A stretch of DNA of 64,000 bases, from NCBI GenBank assembly GCA_037974665.1, contig CM075773.1, positions 30,762,853 to 30,826,852 on the forward strand, read 5' to 3'. The position numbers were made by a program, and so were the translations under genes. Below are positions 10,044 to 23,130 of this stretch, piece after piece. The stretch comes from Ehretia macrophylla (lineage: Eukaryota > Streptophyta > Magnoliopsida > Boraginales > Ehretiaceae). Under the pieces are notes generated by a model. That model was not told the DNA's origin. It saw only the letters and a list, made by a program, of their open reading frames with translations, and did not search any database. Within the stretch, counting starts at the first letter, position 1; every line of letters begins with the position of its first letter.

Positions 10044-13000
10044 TGTGAGGACCAACCCCAAATAACGTGTCATACCTTGATTTTCGTGCCATAGACCCAG
10101 AATTATATGATTGACCTTGGATTACGTGCCCTATCTTGATTTTTATGCATGCCTCGTCATACGTGCCTTGACCTAGAATTATGTGCCCTAATCCTCCACT
10201 TACGTGCCCCGACTTCGAATTGCATGCGTTATCTCGTTTTGTATGTCTTGACCTTGAATTGCGTGTCCTAACTTAGGTTTAAGAGTTGTACCTCGATTTA
10301 CGTGTATTGCATTGAATTACATGCCTTGTATTGGTTTACGTGCATTTGCATTGGAATCCGTGCATTTATCTTGAAGTACGTGTCTTACCTCGTAGTTTGT
10401 GTCTACCCAGTGATTCGTGCCCTGTATTGATTTCGGTGCGAGCCTCATAGTGCGTACCCTAAACCTCGAACTGTGTGCCTACACGCTAACCAATAAAGAA
10501 TCCTACACAAAGCACTAGACTATTAAATAATCCTACACAATCCACTAACCAATATTATATTCCTAATTCAAATCTCTACAAAACCCACTAACAATAAAAT
10601 ATTCTATTCTACCCAATATTCTCTTACACCATGTCATGTTTTTCATTGCACCTATGCACTATTTTACTAACACCCAAGCTCACTTTCTTATCCCTCTCAA
10701 CCCACATGGTAAAACAATTCAAAAGATGCTCAAAAGATGACATAAAATCAGATTTTTCAAAGCTCAAGGCCGACACATAAGCCAATGCTCACAAACAACT
10801 CTTAAAACATTCATTTTTCTCTCAAAACTCTCCCATTATCTCTCCTTCTCTCTCATTTTCGACCATGGCTGCTCCTTGAGCATTCAAGACTCCTAACAAC
10901 TCTCTAAGACTTTCCCAAGCTTGGCCATAGCAAGCACAAGCAAGAAACATAGCAAGAAAACTCACACAAAGCTCAAAAACAAAGATTTTGTGCTTATTTG
11001 CTAGATCTTCAAAGAGGTGAGGGCTAAAACTTCTTGAATGTCTATATTTACTTCTGTACTTGTGATATATGTGTGTTCATGAGCCTTTGTAAACATGCAT
11101 GGCAAGATATTTGGCTAGAATGTGAAGATAGATGAAATCGCGTATGGGACAGTATTTTGTCTTGTTGTTGCGAGGTGATTTTTACCAGGTAAATGATGTT
11201 GAAAATTCTTTAAAATTTGTAGGTAACTAGTTTTGCTAGTTCTGAACACTTTTCATAGAAATAGGCCAAAGATAATTTTGAATCTAAGGTCCTCCAAATG
11301 GCCAAATATTAAAATGTGTCCAAATCTGGAAAATCCGGGAAAATGAAGCAGGTTTTAGCAGATTCACTGTTCTTGTAGAACGAACCTGTTTTTACTTAGT
11401 AAACGATATCCGAAATGCATGAAATTTGGTATACTGCTAGATTTTGCAGTTATGGACAGTTTTGTCAGAAATGGACTAAGGCTAAATCTGACCCTAAGGC
11501 CCTAAAAAACGACAAGTATTGAAAGGTGTGCAAATCTGGACAATTTTGCGTAGTCTCACTGTTTTGGCTATAACTCTTGAACCCGAACTCCAAATGATGC
11601 GAGGTTTGTTTCTGGATTTAGTTCACTCCTTAAGATTTAATTTGACATCTTCTTCACTGGAATTGGATATTTTTTGCTTGTCTCAATGATTGTGAGAATA
11701 CAGTCCATTGCAGTGAGGATTTCACCTAGTGATATGCTTAGAAAAATTATTGTAGCTTCTCTTGTTGTATTAAATGCTTGGGATTGTGGCATTTGTATGT
11801 TGTGTGGACTGTTTTGAATACTTGAGGGTGTTTGAATTAATCAATGCATGGATTGAGTTTAATTACGAGATAACTTGGGGCTTAATCGCACGGGTAAGCA
11901 CGAATTGAAACCCTAGTGATTAGGTAAATTTGCTAAGTGTTGATCCTATGAATATCATGTTTAATTATGTGATTAGTAGGCTGCCCGTAGTTGCCCTTGT
12001 AGTCCTAAATGTGATTTCGATGATTACATGTTGACAAGTAGGCCTTTCTTGCACCCGATCCCACATAGATGTCGTTGCATGTTGAATAATCTTGTTATTT
12101 GATTACGTGAACTTCGAAATGAGTTATATGACTTGATTTTCATGCGTTACATAGCTGCCCGTTTAATATTCATATAACTCCATGTGCTTTTCAAGTGAAA
12201 TTACTTGTCATATCGTGCCTCGCGTGTTTACTTGTCAATGTGCAATCTTATGATTGCTCGGAGGCAACCTACTTTGTTGTCCTCCTAATGTGATATATTA
12301 AATGTCATAAATGTGCATTGCATACAAGGTTGCAACATTTCATTCTGGCGTGGTAGCGTTCACGTACACCGGGCGGCATTGGGCTTGCTAGTGCAACCGT
12401 GACTACCATTGTCCAATTCCCTCTCTCGCTTGGGGGCTAGACTTCCTCAGAGAGTTGGGTCATAGGATTTCGGGGCACATCCGGAGTACACCCATTTGGC
12501 GTGATAAGGGGATGAATTGAAGTCGGCCGCAACAACTGATACTGGAAATGAACTGAGAGCAGAAGCTCACCGTATCCTTTTCACTATGTGTATAAGTACT
12601 CTCGCTTGGTTCCTAGAGGACCTCGGGGAGGAAAGACGGGTAATTGTGTTCTTTTACTTTTACATTACATTATGTACTTACTTGTGATTTAATGTCATGC
12701 TTGCAAAAGGGTTTTCATAAGTTGAACCGGAAAATGAGTTTCAAAACTTATTTCTCGTTCCCCCTCGCTGAGTTCATAAGGACTCACCCTCTTTTATCAT
12801 CTCAGGTGAAGAAGACCAGGAACAGGTACCCGAGGACAACGTGCCTAACGATGATTCCTTGGAATGATTGCTTGCCCTACGTGCCTTAATTGACTATGGC
12901 CATTTTGTGAACGATATGTTGCTTGAAGACTATTTCTTATGTTGCTTGTTGTTGTATTGTAAATGACCCCGTTGTAATTTGGGTCTAATTTTGGGATTGT

Positions 13001-13504
13001 ACTATCTATAACCGGACGAACTTCTTATTTGGTTATTTGCTTTCATTATCTTGTATAGTAGCTATCGTAGGCAATTAAACCACTAGGTGAAAAATCAACT
13101 AAGTCAATTCTATCTAATTCCACTTAGGTGCTTATTTGTAAACTAAAGAATAATAGGTACTTGCATGATAGGAAATTGACAAATAAACGAAGCATAGTTA
13201 TCAAGCTAGGCTTATTAACCAAACGACACTTTCAAGATAAACTAGTAGGCATATCGGTTGATGACAAATAGGAATCTTAGTTGGAATCGAATCAAGGATT
13301 GAAAGTTTTGAGGCATTTAGAAAATTAGGTCATACTAAAGAGCCCAATTACAGTTGTCATGCTGCCGGATTTTCGGAAAATCTTTTGGGGTTCTAGACCA
13401 ACGTTAAGTATTAAATCATAACAAATGACTAAGTACGTGAAATATCATAAATGATTTAGGTCATACCCTAGTCTAGCCACTATAGGTCGGGTTGGGGCGT
13501 GACA
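10044..13504 (+). mobile_element. Solo LTR nested in gag of element 1
   Basis: 3461 bp from TGTGAGG to GCGTGACA with a perfect 5-bp target duplication, ATTGA at 10039-10043 and at 13505-13509. It is related to the element 1 LTRs along most of its length but clearly more different than they are from each other, mainly in the first ~900 bp, so it belongs to a sister subfamily. It carries the shared LTR block at about 12355-12530 and 12765-12810. No internal region is present, as expected after recombination between two LTRs. It must have inserted after element 1 did. No gene is seen inside. Confidence 0.93.
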
Positions 13505-13890
13505 ATTGAGGCTAGAGATTCAGGACCAGTTGGTTTCACGTGACTTTGATACCTATTCTGCCCTCCTTGCTGCTGCTTTTTGAGTTGAGAAGAGGAAACT
13601 TGATAGAGCCGGTTCGAGTCAGCCGAACAAGAAACCATACCAGCCTTCAGGTCAACAGAGGAAATTCGAGAGCTAGAGTTGTAGTTAGGGCCAGAGCCAG
13701 AACAGACCAGTGAATAATAGTGGCCCGACTAAAGCGCCATCAGGCTTTTCCACCCGCGGGTCCACAGATAGTTCACCTGCTACTCAATCTATCAACTGTT
13801 CTACTGTGACAAGAAGGGGCATACTGAGGCCCAGTGCTGGAAGAAGTTGGGACGATGTGTGCGGTGTGGCAGTGATCAGCATCAGATCAA
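13505..13890 (+). pseudogene. gag remnant of element 1 (C-terminal part with zinc knuckles)
   Basis: Continues the Gag-like sequence after the nested LTR, with DQLVSRDFDTYSALL-type sequence at its start. Toward the end are zinc-knuckle sequences, including one of CCHC spacing ([14 protein letters not shown]) near 13855-13890. Fossil; several reading-frame breaks across the element. Confidence 0.7.
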
Positions 13891-15130
13891 GGATTGCCCT
13901 AAATGGCAAGCAGGACAAAATCAGGTTAAACCAGCTGGTAGAAGCAAGACTCTAGTTCCTAGTGATCAGGCTCGAGCTTATGCTATTGAGTGCGAGGAGC
14001 TTCTAGAGGAGACCGCTGTTGTTGAAGGTACATTCTTCATACTGAATCAACCTATTAGGGTGCTAATTGATCCATGTGCTACTCATTCATTTATTACTCC
14101 CTTATGTGTGAAACATGTGAAACTACGAGTTGTATGTTTGCCTTACAAAGTAGAAGTTGGTACTCCGATGGGTTCTAAACTTGTTACTAGCTCAGCTTGT
14201 AAAACATGTAAAATCCAAATTAAGGATAGGGAATTCTCAGCCAATCTTATCGTATTACCTTTTCGAGACTATGAAGTCATTTTAGGGATGGACTGGTTGG
14301 CAAAGTATCATGCCCAACTAGATTGCCGAACGAAGATTGTAACATTCCAGGTACCTGGTCAACCAATATTGGAAGTCATGGGTCGAAGAGATTTCACCGG
14401 GAGTTCCATCATTTCATCTACGAAAGCAGTGAAGTTCTTGAGAAAATGGTGTAGTGGATACTTAGCTTACCTCATCAACAAGCTGTCGGACAAAGCTAAG
14501 TTGGAGGAGATGCCAGTGATCAAAGACTATGCAGATGTGTTTCCAGAAGAATTGCCCAGTTTACCCCCAAATCGGGAGATCGAGTTCATTATAGAGTTAC
14601 TGCCTGGCACCCAGCCAATATCTAAAGCCCTTTATCGTATGGCACCAGCCGAGCTACAAGAATTGAAGGAGCAATTGCAAGGATTGTTGAAGAAGGGGTT
14701 TGTTCAACCAAGTTCTTCTCTGTGGGGTGCACCAGTTCTATTTGTAAAGAAGAAAGACGGAACGCTGAGGCTATGCATCAATTACCGAGGATTAAACCAA
14801 GTGACTGTCAAGAATAAATACCCACTTCCATTGATCGACGAGTTGTTTGATCAACTTCAAGGAGCCAAAGTGTATTCGAAACTCAACTTGAGGCAAGGGT
14901 ACTATCAGTTGCGGATCAAAAAGGAGGATGTGCCTAAAACGGATTTTAGGACTAGATATGGGCATTATGAATATGTGGTGATGCCATTTGGACTAACTAA
15001 TGCCCCTGCAGCTTTTATGGACTTGATGCACAGGGTGTTTCAACCCTACTTGGACCAATTTGTGGTGATCTTCATTGATAATTTTTTGGTATACTCGAAA
15101 TCCGAGGCTGAGCATGAACAACATCTGCGG
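13890..15130 (+). pseudogene. pol remnant of element 1: protease and reverse transcriptase
   Basis: A retropepsin-like segment ([17 protein letters not shown], then ATHSFI; later [11 protein letters not shown]) is followed by a Ty3/gypsy reverse transcriptase. Its fingers and palm motifs are readable: [56 protein letters not shown]. Order and spacing are normal for a chromovirus. Part of a broken element. Confidence 0.88.
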
Positions 15131-15159
15131 TTAGTACTATAGAAACTTCGAGAGCATCA

Positions 15160-15900
15160 ATTGTATGCAAAGTTTAGCAAGTGCAAGTTTTGGTTGCAGC
15201 AAATTGCATTTTTGGGGCACATCATATCCCAAGAGGGAATAGCAGTGGATCCAGCAAAGATAGAAGCGGTGATGTCTTGGAAGAAGCCGGAAAACGTTAC
15301 GGAGGTTCGGAGTTTTCTTGGTCTAACCGGCTATTATTGGAGGTTCGTGAAGGATTTCTCAAAGATCGCAGGACCGCTTACAAAGCTCACTCAAAAGAAA
15401 ACAAAGTTCGTGTGGGATGATAAGTGTGAGAGCAGCTTCCAAGAATTGAAGAAAAGATTGACTACTGCACCTATTCTTGCATTGCCTGAAGGGAGTCAAG
15501 GTTTTGTAATCTATAGCGATGCTTCGAAAGAAGGATTGGGTTGTGTGCTGATGCAAAATGGTAGAGTGATTGCGTATGCTTCTAGGAAACCGAAGCCGTA
15601 TGAATTGAACTACCCGACGCATGATTTGGAGTTAGCGGCTATTGTGTTTGCACTCAAGAAATGGAGGCACTATCTATGGGGTAACAAGTTCGAGGTGTTT
15701 ACTGATCACAAGAGCTTGGAATACTTGTTCTCACAAAAAGAGTTGAATATGAGGCAAAGGCAGTGGATGGAGCTTTTGGATGATTATAACTGCACAATCA
15801 ATTATGTGCCCGGTAAAGCAAATGTAGTTGCAGATGCCTTAAGTAGGAAAGCGAGCATGGCAAAACTGGAAGTCAAGGTGCAGGAGTTGTTGGAGGAAGC
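15160..15900 (+). pseudogene. pol remnant of element 1: end of RT and RNase H
   Basis: Contains the RT thumb and connection region ([32 protein letters not shown]) and an RNase H domain ([59 protein letters not shown]). Part of a broken element. Confidence 0.88.
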
Positions 15901-16019
15901 ATTTTTGTGGAAACCACAATTGACTCGGAAAGGGTTACTTTTTGCCACTACACAAGTTCAATCAACCTTGTTGTCTGAATTACGAGAGGCTCAATAGAAG
16001 GACCAACGGTTTCAGAAGA

Positions 16020-17390
16020 TTAAAGAAAGCAACACAGATTTTAAGTTTCATGATGATGGTATTTGGAGGTTTAGGAATCGGATTTGTGTTCCTAATGAAC
16101 CAAAGCTGAAAAAGAAGATTCTTGAAGAAGCCCATAATTCAAGATACACTATTCACCCAAGCAGAACAAAGATGTACCTGGATTTGAAGCAACACTATTG
16201 GTAGAATAACATGAAGAGAGAGATTGCGGAGTTTGTGGCACGGTGTTTGACTTGCCAGAGAGTCAAACTGGAACATCAACGACCCGCAGGTTTACTCCAG
16301 CCGTTCGAGATTCCTCAATGGAAATGGGAACATATAACTATGGACTTTGTTATGGACCTGCCCAGGTCACAAAAGGGTCATGACGCCGTTTGGGTCATAG
16401 TGGATAGATTGACTAAGTTAGCGCACTTCTTACCGATGAACAAGGAGGATAGTCCTGAGAAATTGGGAGATATGTATGTGGCGGAGATTGTAAGATTGCA
16501 CAGGATGCCTGTGAGTATTGTATCGGATAGGGATCCTCGTTTTACTTCCCGATTTTGGAAGAGATTGCAAGAAGCTTTGGGAACGAAGTTGAGTTTCAGC
16601 ACGGTTTATCACCCTCAGACTGATGGACAATCAGAGATAACTATTCAGATTCTGAAGGATATACTGAGGGCGTGTGTTTTAGACTTCGGGAAAGGTTGGG
16701 AGAAATATCTGTCTCTAGCGGAGTTCGCCTATAATAATAGTTATCAGGCCACTATCGGGATGGCCCCGTTTGAGGCATTGTATGGACGTAAGTTGCGGTC
16801 CCCAATTTACTGGGATAAGGTAGGTGAAACGAACACTTTTGACCCGACCCTTTTACCTGAACTTGTGAAGACTGTGGATAATATTCACCTCATCCAAAAA
16901 CGGATGCTTACTGCCCAAAGCAGGCAGAAAAGTTATGCAGACCGACGAAGACGAAGCCTAGAGTTTGAGGTTGGCGACAAGGTGTTCTTGAAGATATCAC
17001 CCCGGAGGGAACTGATTAAACACGGGAAAGGTGGAAGTTGAGCCCGAGATTTGTAGGACCATTTGAGATAATTGAGAACATTGGCAAGTTGGCGTACCGC
17101 CTGGCATTACCCCAAAACCTCTCCAATATTCACGACGTATTTCATGTTTCGATGCTGCGAAAGTATTACCCTGACCCATCGCACATCTTGGAGCCAGAGC
17201 CGTTGCAGCTTTCGGAGAACTTGTCTTATGAAGAGAAACCCATTCGGATCCTAGACTAGCAAGATCAAGAGTTACACAACAAATCTATACCGATGGTGAA
17301 AATGTTGTGGGATCATCATGGAGTTGAAGAAGCAACGTGGGAAAGGCGAGACCAGATGGAGCAACAGTATCCAGCTTTATTTCAAAGGTA
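16020..17390 (+). pseudogene. pol remnant of element 1: integrase and chromodomain-like C-terminus
   Basis: Integrase zinc-binding region (RCLTCQRVKLEHQRPAGLL), catalytic core (ITMDFVMDLPRS, VIVDRLTKLAHF, SDRDPRFTSRFW, YHPQTDGQSE) and C-terminal GPFEI and DVFHVSMLRKY motifs. A chromodomain-like EEATWE segment follows near 17330, which places the element with plant chromoviruses of the Tekay/Del type. Part of a broken element. Confidence 0.87.
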
Positions 17391-17417
17391 ATATTGAATT
17401 TCGGGACGAAATTCTGT

Positions 17418-17431
17418 TAAGGAGGGGAGGA
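17418..17431 (+). promoter_or_regulatory. Polypurine tract of element 1
   Basis: TAAGGAGGGGAGGA lies immediately before the 3' LTR. This is the place and composition of the plus-strand priming site of LTR retrotransposons. Confidence 0.85.
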
Positions 17432-20400
17432 TGTGAGGCCCGACCTCGATTTGCATGCGATACCTCGTTTCCGGTGCCCTAACCTAGATTTGCATGCCTT
17501 GACCTAGGTTTAAGAATTGTGTTTTGTTTTGTGTGCCTTGCATTAAATTACGTGCATTCATTTAGGGTTCCGTGTATTTACTTGGGAAACGTGCATTTGT
17601 CTCGTAGTTCGTGCCCTACCTCGTAATACGTGCCCTAGACCTAGAAAAATGTGTCCTCACGCTAATCAAGAAAGCATCTTACATGAAGCACTAGGTCATT
17701 AATTAATCCTACAAATCCCACTAACTAATATTAAATTACTAATTCAACCCACTAGAAGACGAAATTGCACCAAAAGCTAGACATTCTTATTCTTTTGCAC
17801 TTTCCAAACACACAATTAAATAATGCTCAAAAGATGACAAAGATTCAGCATTTTTCATGCCTTGGCCGACCACCTAGTGTGCTTTGTGCTTGCTTTGCAT
17901 AATTCAAATTGAACCTAGACAATTCTATGACAACTAATGACACAAAGCAATAAAAAAAATAGCTCAAAAACTCTACCAAGCTCCACCAATCTCGACATAA
18001 GCTCCTTGCCCATGCTAAACACTTCAAATTATACTCCTTGAAGACACAAAAATCTGAAATTGCAAAGCTCAAGGCCGACACATGCTTCAAACCTTGCAAA
18101 AGCTTTTATTTTTCTTTCATTTCTCTCATTTCCTCTCATTCTTCTCTCTCCCTCTCATCCTTCTCTCTCTCTCTCTCGGCCTTGGCTGAGTTTCTACACT
18201 CCTTAGCTTATCTTCATCACTCCATGGTTCATCAAGGCATGCAAGAAGCTAGGGAGCTCGACTAAGCAAGCTAGGTTGCAAGAAACACACATGCAAGCTC
18301 TTTGAATCTCCATTTCGGCTTAGGTGAGTTTGCTAGCTTCCATTTCTTTTCTTCTTGTTCTAACCACATGCATCTACTAAGAACTTGGTTATTAAGCTAG
18401 GAAATTTGAGAAAAATCAAGTGGTATCTCGGCTAAGCAAGGGAAAAGGTCAACTTTGTGCTTCACCAAGAGTCTTATGCATCTTCTTGTTGTTTTGCTAA
18501 GGTGAGGGCTAAAACTTCTTGAAAATCTTTCAAAAACCCACATGAATGCCCTTAAATTTCTATCTTTACTTCTGTACTTGAGATATATGTGTGTTCATGA
18601 GCTTTTATAAACATGCATGGCAAGATATTTGGCTTAAATGTGATGTTGGATGAAATCGTGTATGGGATAGTTTTCTGCCTTCTTGGTCTGATGTGATTTT
18701 GTCTAGGTAAATGATGTTTAAAATGCATGAAAATTGGTAGGTAACTATTTTTTCCAGTTATGAACACGTTTCACAGAAATAGGCCAAAGCTAATGTTGAC
18801 TCTAAGGTCCTCAAAATGGCAAAATATCAAAATGTGTCCAAATCTGGAAAGTCTGGAAAAATGAAGCAGGTTTTGGCAGATTCACTGACCATGTAGAACG
18901 AACACATTTTGACTTAGTAAATGATATCCAAAATTCATGAAATTTGTTGTGCTGCTATATTTTTCAGTTCTGGACATTTTTTTTCAGAAATGGACTACGG
19001 CTAAATCTGACCCTAAGGCCCTCAAAAACGACAAGTATTGAAATGTGTGCAAATCTAGACAGTTTTGTGCAGTCTCACTGTTTTGGCTATAACTATTGAA
19101 CCCGAACTCCAAATGATGTGAGGTTTGTTTTTGAATTTAGTTCACTTCCTAGTATTTAATTGGACATCTTATTCACTAGAATTGGAGATTGTTTTCTTGT
19201 CATAATGATTGTGAGAAAACAGTCCATTGCAGTGAGGGTTTCATTTAGTGATATCCTTAGAAAAATTATTGTAGCTTCTCTCATTGTATTAAATGCTTGG
19301 GATTGTGGCATTAAGATGTTGTGTGGACTGTTTTGAATACTTGAAGGTGTATGAACTAATCAACGTGTGGCTTGAGTTTGATTTTGAGATGACTTGGGGC
19401 TTAATCGCACGGGTAAGCACGAATTGAAACCCTAGGGACTAGGTAAATTCACTAAGTGTTGATCCTATGAATATCGTGTTTAATTATATGTTTAGTAAGC
19501 TGCCCGTAGTTGCCCTTGTAGCCCTAAATGTGATTTTGATGATTACATGTTGACAAGTAGGCCTTTCTTGCACCCGATCCCATGTAGATGTCGTTGCATG
19601 ATGAGTAATCTTATTATTTGATTACGTGAACTTCAAAATAAGTTATATGACTTGATTTACATGCGTTACATGGCTGCCCGCTTAATGTTCATATAACTCC
19701 ATGTGCCTTTCAAGTGAAATTGCCTGTTATATCGTGCCTCGCTTGTCTACTTACCAATGTGCAATCTTATGACTACTCGGAGGCAACCTACTTTGTTGTC
19801 CTCCTAATGTGATATATTACATGTCATAAATGTGCATTGCATACAAGGTTACAACCTTTCATTCTGGCGTAGTAGCGTTCACGCACATCGGGCGGCATCG
19901 GGCTTGCCGGTGCAACCGTGACTACCATTGTCCAATTCCCTCTCTCGCTTGGGGGCTAGACTTCCTCGGAGTGTTTGGTCGTAGGATTTCGGGGTACATC
20001 CGGAGTACATCCATTTGGCGTGATAAGGGGATGATTTGAAGTGGGCCGCAACAATTGATACTGACATGAACTGAGAGCAAAAGCTCACCGTATCCTTTTC
20101 ACCATGTGTATAAGTACTATCGCTTGGTTCCTAGAGGACCTCGGGGAGGAAAGACAAGTAATTTTATTTCTTTACTTTTATATCATGTTATGTACTTACT
20201 TTTGATATATTCATGCTTGCAAAAAGGGTTTTCATAATTCAAACCGGAAAATGAGTTTCAAAACTTATTTCTCATTCCCCCTCGCTGAGTTCATAAGGAC
20301 TCACCATCTTTTATCATCTCAGGTGAAGAAGACCAAGAACAGGTACCCGAGGACGACGTGCCTAACGATGACTCCTTGGAATGAATGCTTGCCCTACATG

Positions 20401-20998
20401 CCTTACGTGACTATGGCCATTTTGTGAACAATATGTTGTTTGAAGACTATTTCTTTTATGTAGCTTGTTGATATAATGTAAAAGACCCCCATTGTAATTT
20501 GGGGTCTAATTTTGGTTTGTACTGATAATAACTAGACAGACACTACTATGGTCATTTTGTTATCGTTACTGGTTAGTATCTATCATAGGATTATGAAGTA
20601 TCAGGTAAGGACTAAGTAAAATGAACCTATCCAATCTTAAGTAGGTAGCCATTGTTAAGCTAAGATCAACATGTACTTTTGTAACGAGGATTAACAAACA
20701 AACGAGACATAGTATCATGCTAGATTATTAATCAAACGAGACATCAAGATAACTAGTAGGCGACTCAATTGATGGTAAATAGTAATCTTAGTTGGAAATG
20801 AAATTTGAGGCATTTAGATAACTAGGTAAACTAAAGAGCCCAATTACAGCCGTTATGTTGTCAGTTTTCCAGAAAAATTGTGGAGTCTAGGCTAAACGTT
20901 AAGCGTTAAACTTTTATGAACAACTAAGTATGAGACATGACTTGAATGTTTAGTTCACACCCTAGTCTAACCTTTATAGGCCGGGTTGGGGTGTGACA
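17432..20998 (+). repeat. 3' LTR of element 1
   Basis: 3567 bp, TGTGAGGCCC to GTGTGACA, the partner of 5667-9239. It carries the shared LTR block at about 19870-20048 and 20280-20325. Differences from the 5' LTR are mostly single C/T or A/G changes. Confidence 0.92.
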
Positions 20999-21101
20999 AC
21001 TTCCCAGGGGGTCACCCATCCTAGTACTACTCTCGTCCAAGCACGCTTAACTTCGGAGTTCTGATGGGATCCGGTGCATTAGTACTGGTATGATCGAAAC
21101 C
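20999..21101 (-). pseudogene. 5S rRNA copy 9, main fragment (split by element 1)
   Basis: RNA positions 1 to ~103 of a class A 5S copy, beginning right after the 3' LTR with ACTTCCCAGG. Box C and box A are intact, but the RNA 5' end has ATCGAAACC for ATCGCACCC. Its 3' end lies at 5647-5666. Confidence 0.87.
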
Positions 21102-21662
21102 GTCATGTTGAGGGAAAAAATCTTTTATGTGTTGACGATTCACAATCCCAGCCCAAAGAGATGGCCCATTGAAAAGTCCCAATAGTCTTAACGGCAACCC
21201 ATTCGCTTCAATAACACAGCATCCTCGTAAGACGTGATATCGACGCGTTGTAGGGCCCTCTAATGTCTCACAAGTTAGGTTATCGTCCATTTAAAAGCTC
21301 ACGAAGTATGATCTGTGATGGAAAAACAGAGCAAAAGTTGAAAAGTGTCCCGAAACTGATGAAAACATTCGATTTTTGGTACCGTAAACAGGCGCAGCTG
21401 AGCAGGCTTGCTACCCCCGTGATAGAGCTCCTGGAGAGCTTTCCAACTGTATGATGTGCACTGCATAGTTCCTTACAGATTAAAAGTTATGGGCACCATA
21501 GCAACAGAGACCTGGTCACAGGCCCCACACTCTAGGTTTGGGGGCCTAGCCTCTATGTGATGCGAAGTTGTCTTGCCCAAGATGCCATAGGACTCGAGAA
21601 TATAAATTTGATGGATAAACCATCTTGGTAAGGCAAAACGGGGCAAAAAAAGAAAAGAAAAG

Positions 21663-21781
21663 TGGGGTGCAACACGAGGACTTCCAGAGGGTCACCCATC
21701 CTAGTACTACTCTCGCCCAAGCACACTTAAATTCATAGTTCTAATGGGATCCGGTGCATTAGTGCTGGTCTGATCATACCC
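21663..21781 (-). rRNA. 5S rRNA copy 10 (B1), diverged
   Basis: First copy with the B1 features: TTCCAGAGGG one base shorter than TTCCCAGGGGG, and CTTAAATTC for CTTAACTTC in box A. Private changes include ATTCATAG and the 5' end GATCATACCC. Confidence 0.83.
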
Positions 21782-22341
21782 GTCATGCTGAGGGTGCAAA
21801 GCCTTTATGTGTTGGTGGTTCACAGTCCCACCCAAGAAAGATGGCCCATTCAAAAGGCTAATGGGCTTATCGACAGCCCATCTGCTTCAACAATGCTGCA
21901 TTACGGCAAGACGTGATATTGACTCATTGTAGAGCCCTCTAATGTTCAGCGAGTTGGGTTCTCGTCCTTTTCCCTATTCAAGACGAATGACCCAGGCCTA
22001 AAAAATAGCGCAAAATGAAGAAAAATTGCCCAAAACTAATGAAAACGTTCGATTTGGGGTACCAAAAATAGGCGCAGCTTAGCAAGCATGCTACTCCCGT
22101 CGTAGAGCTCTCGGAGAGCTTTGTAACGGTATGTTGTGAGCCGCATAACTCCGTATTGATCAAATGTTATGGGCACCGGAGCGACGGAGACTTGGTCACA
22201 GGCCCCACGCCCTAGGTTTGTGGGCCCAGCCTCTACGCGTTGCGAAGTTGTCTTGCCCAAGATGCCATGGGAGTCGAGAATGTAAATGTAATTGATAAAG
22301 CATCTTGGCAAGGCAAAACAGGGCCCAAAAAAAATGAAAAG

Positions 22342-22460
22342 GGGGGTGCAACAAATGGATTTATAGAGGGTCACCTATCCTAGTACTACTCTTGCCCAAG
22401 TACGCTTAAATTCAGAGTTCTGATGGGATACGGTGCATTAGTGCTGGTATTATTGCACTC
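22342..22460 (-). rRNA. 5S rRNA copy 11 (B1), strongly diverged
   Basis: The 3' end is badly changed (GCAACAAATGGATTTATAGAGG) and box C has CACCTATCC. Spacer variants before it (GGGAGTCGAGAATGTAAATG, and GCAACAA at the 3' end) are shared with copy 16, five units away. Confidence 0.78.
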
Positions 22461-23016
22461 GTCATGCTGAGGGTAGAAATCCCTTATGTGTTGATGGTTC
22501 ACTGTCTCAGCCAAGAGAGACGGCCCATTCAAAAGGCCAATGGGCTGATTGACAACCCATCTGCTTCAACAACGCTGCATTACAGCAAGACGTGATATCG
22601 ATGCATTGTAGACCCCTCTAATGTTCTGCGAGTTAGGTTCTCATCCTCTTTGTGGCTCACGATAAATGATTTGGGCCTAAAAAATAGCACAAAACAAAGA
22701 AAAGTGGCCCAAAACTGATGAAAACATTCGATTTTGGGTATCGAAAACAGGCACAGCCAAGCAAGCTTGTTGCCTCCATCATAGAGCTCCTGGAGAGCAT
22801 TCCAACTGTATGTTGTGCGCCGCAAAGCTCCTTACAGATCCAAAGTTATGGGCACCGTAGCGACGAAGACCTAGTCATAGGCGCCACGCCCTAAGTTTGG
22901 GGGCCCAGTCTCTATACGATGCGAAGTTGTCTTGCCCAAGATGCCATGGGACTCGAGAATATAAATGTGATGGATAAACCATCTTGGCAAGGCAAAACAG
23001 GGAAAAAAATGAAAAG

Positions 23017-23130
23017 GGGGTGCAACACGAGGACTTCCAGAGGGTCACCCATCCTAGTACTACTCTTGCCCAAGCACGCATTAGGAGTTATAATGGGATC
23101 CGGTGCATTAGTGTTGGTATAATCGCACCC
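23017..23130 (-). pseudogene. 5S rRNA copy 12 (B1), deletion in box A region
   Basis: About 114 bp. The stretch from box A to the following TTCGGAG is shortened (CACGCATTAGGAG), removing part of the internal promoter. Flanking AAACCATCTTGG and GCACCGTAGCGACG variants are shared with copy 17. Confidence 0.82.

Larger units (their letters stand above)
5667..20998 (+). mobile_element. Element 1: broken Ty3/gypsy chromovirus (Tekay/Del-like) with nested solo LTR
   Basis: A 15.3-kb LTR retrotransposon fossil. Two LTRs of ~3.57 kb begin TGTGAGG and end GTGACA. Between them come gag, protease, reverse transcriptase, RNase H, integrase and a C-terminal chromodomain-like segment, in the Ty3/gypsy order. 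The EEATWE chromodomain signature and a purine-rich tract next to the 3' LTR fit plant Tekay/Del chromoviruses. It sits inside a 5S gene with a short target duplication (ATTT on the left, ACTT on the right). A 3461-bp solo LTR of a related subfamily lies in gag. The coding part is broken in roughly half a dozen places besides that insertion. The LTRs differ by several percent in stretches compared by eye, mostly C/T, which suggests an age of one to a few million years (inference). Confidence 0.9.

Noticed and set aside
5667-20998. Element 1 as a currently active retrotransposon
   Set aside because: The coding region is broken in several places and interrupted by another LTR, and the LTRs have diverged.
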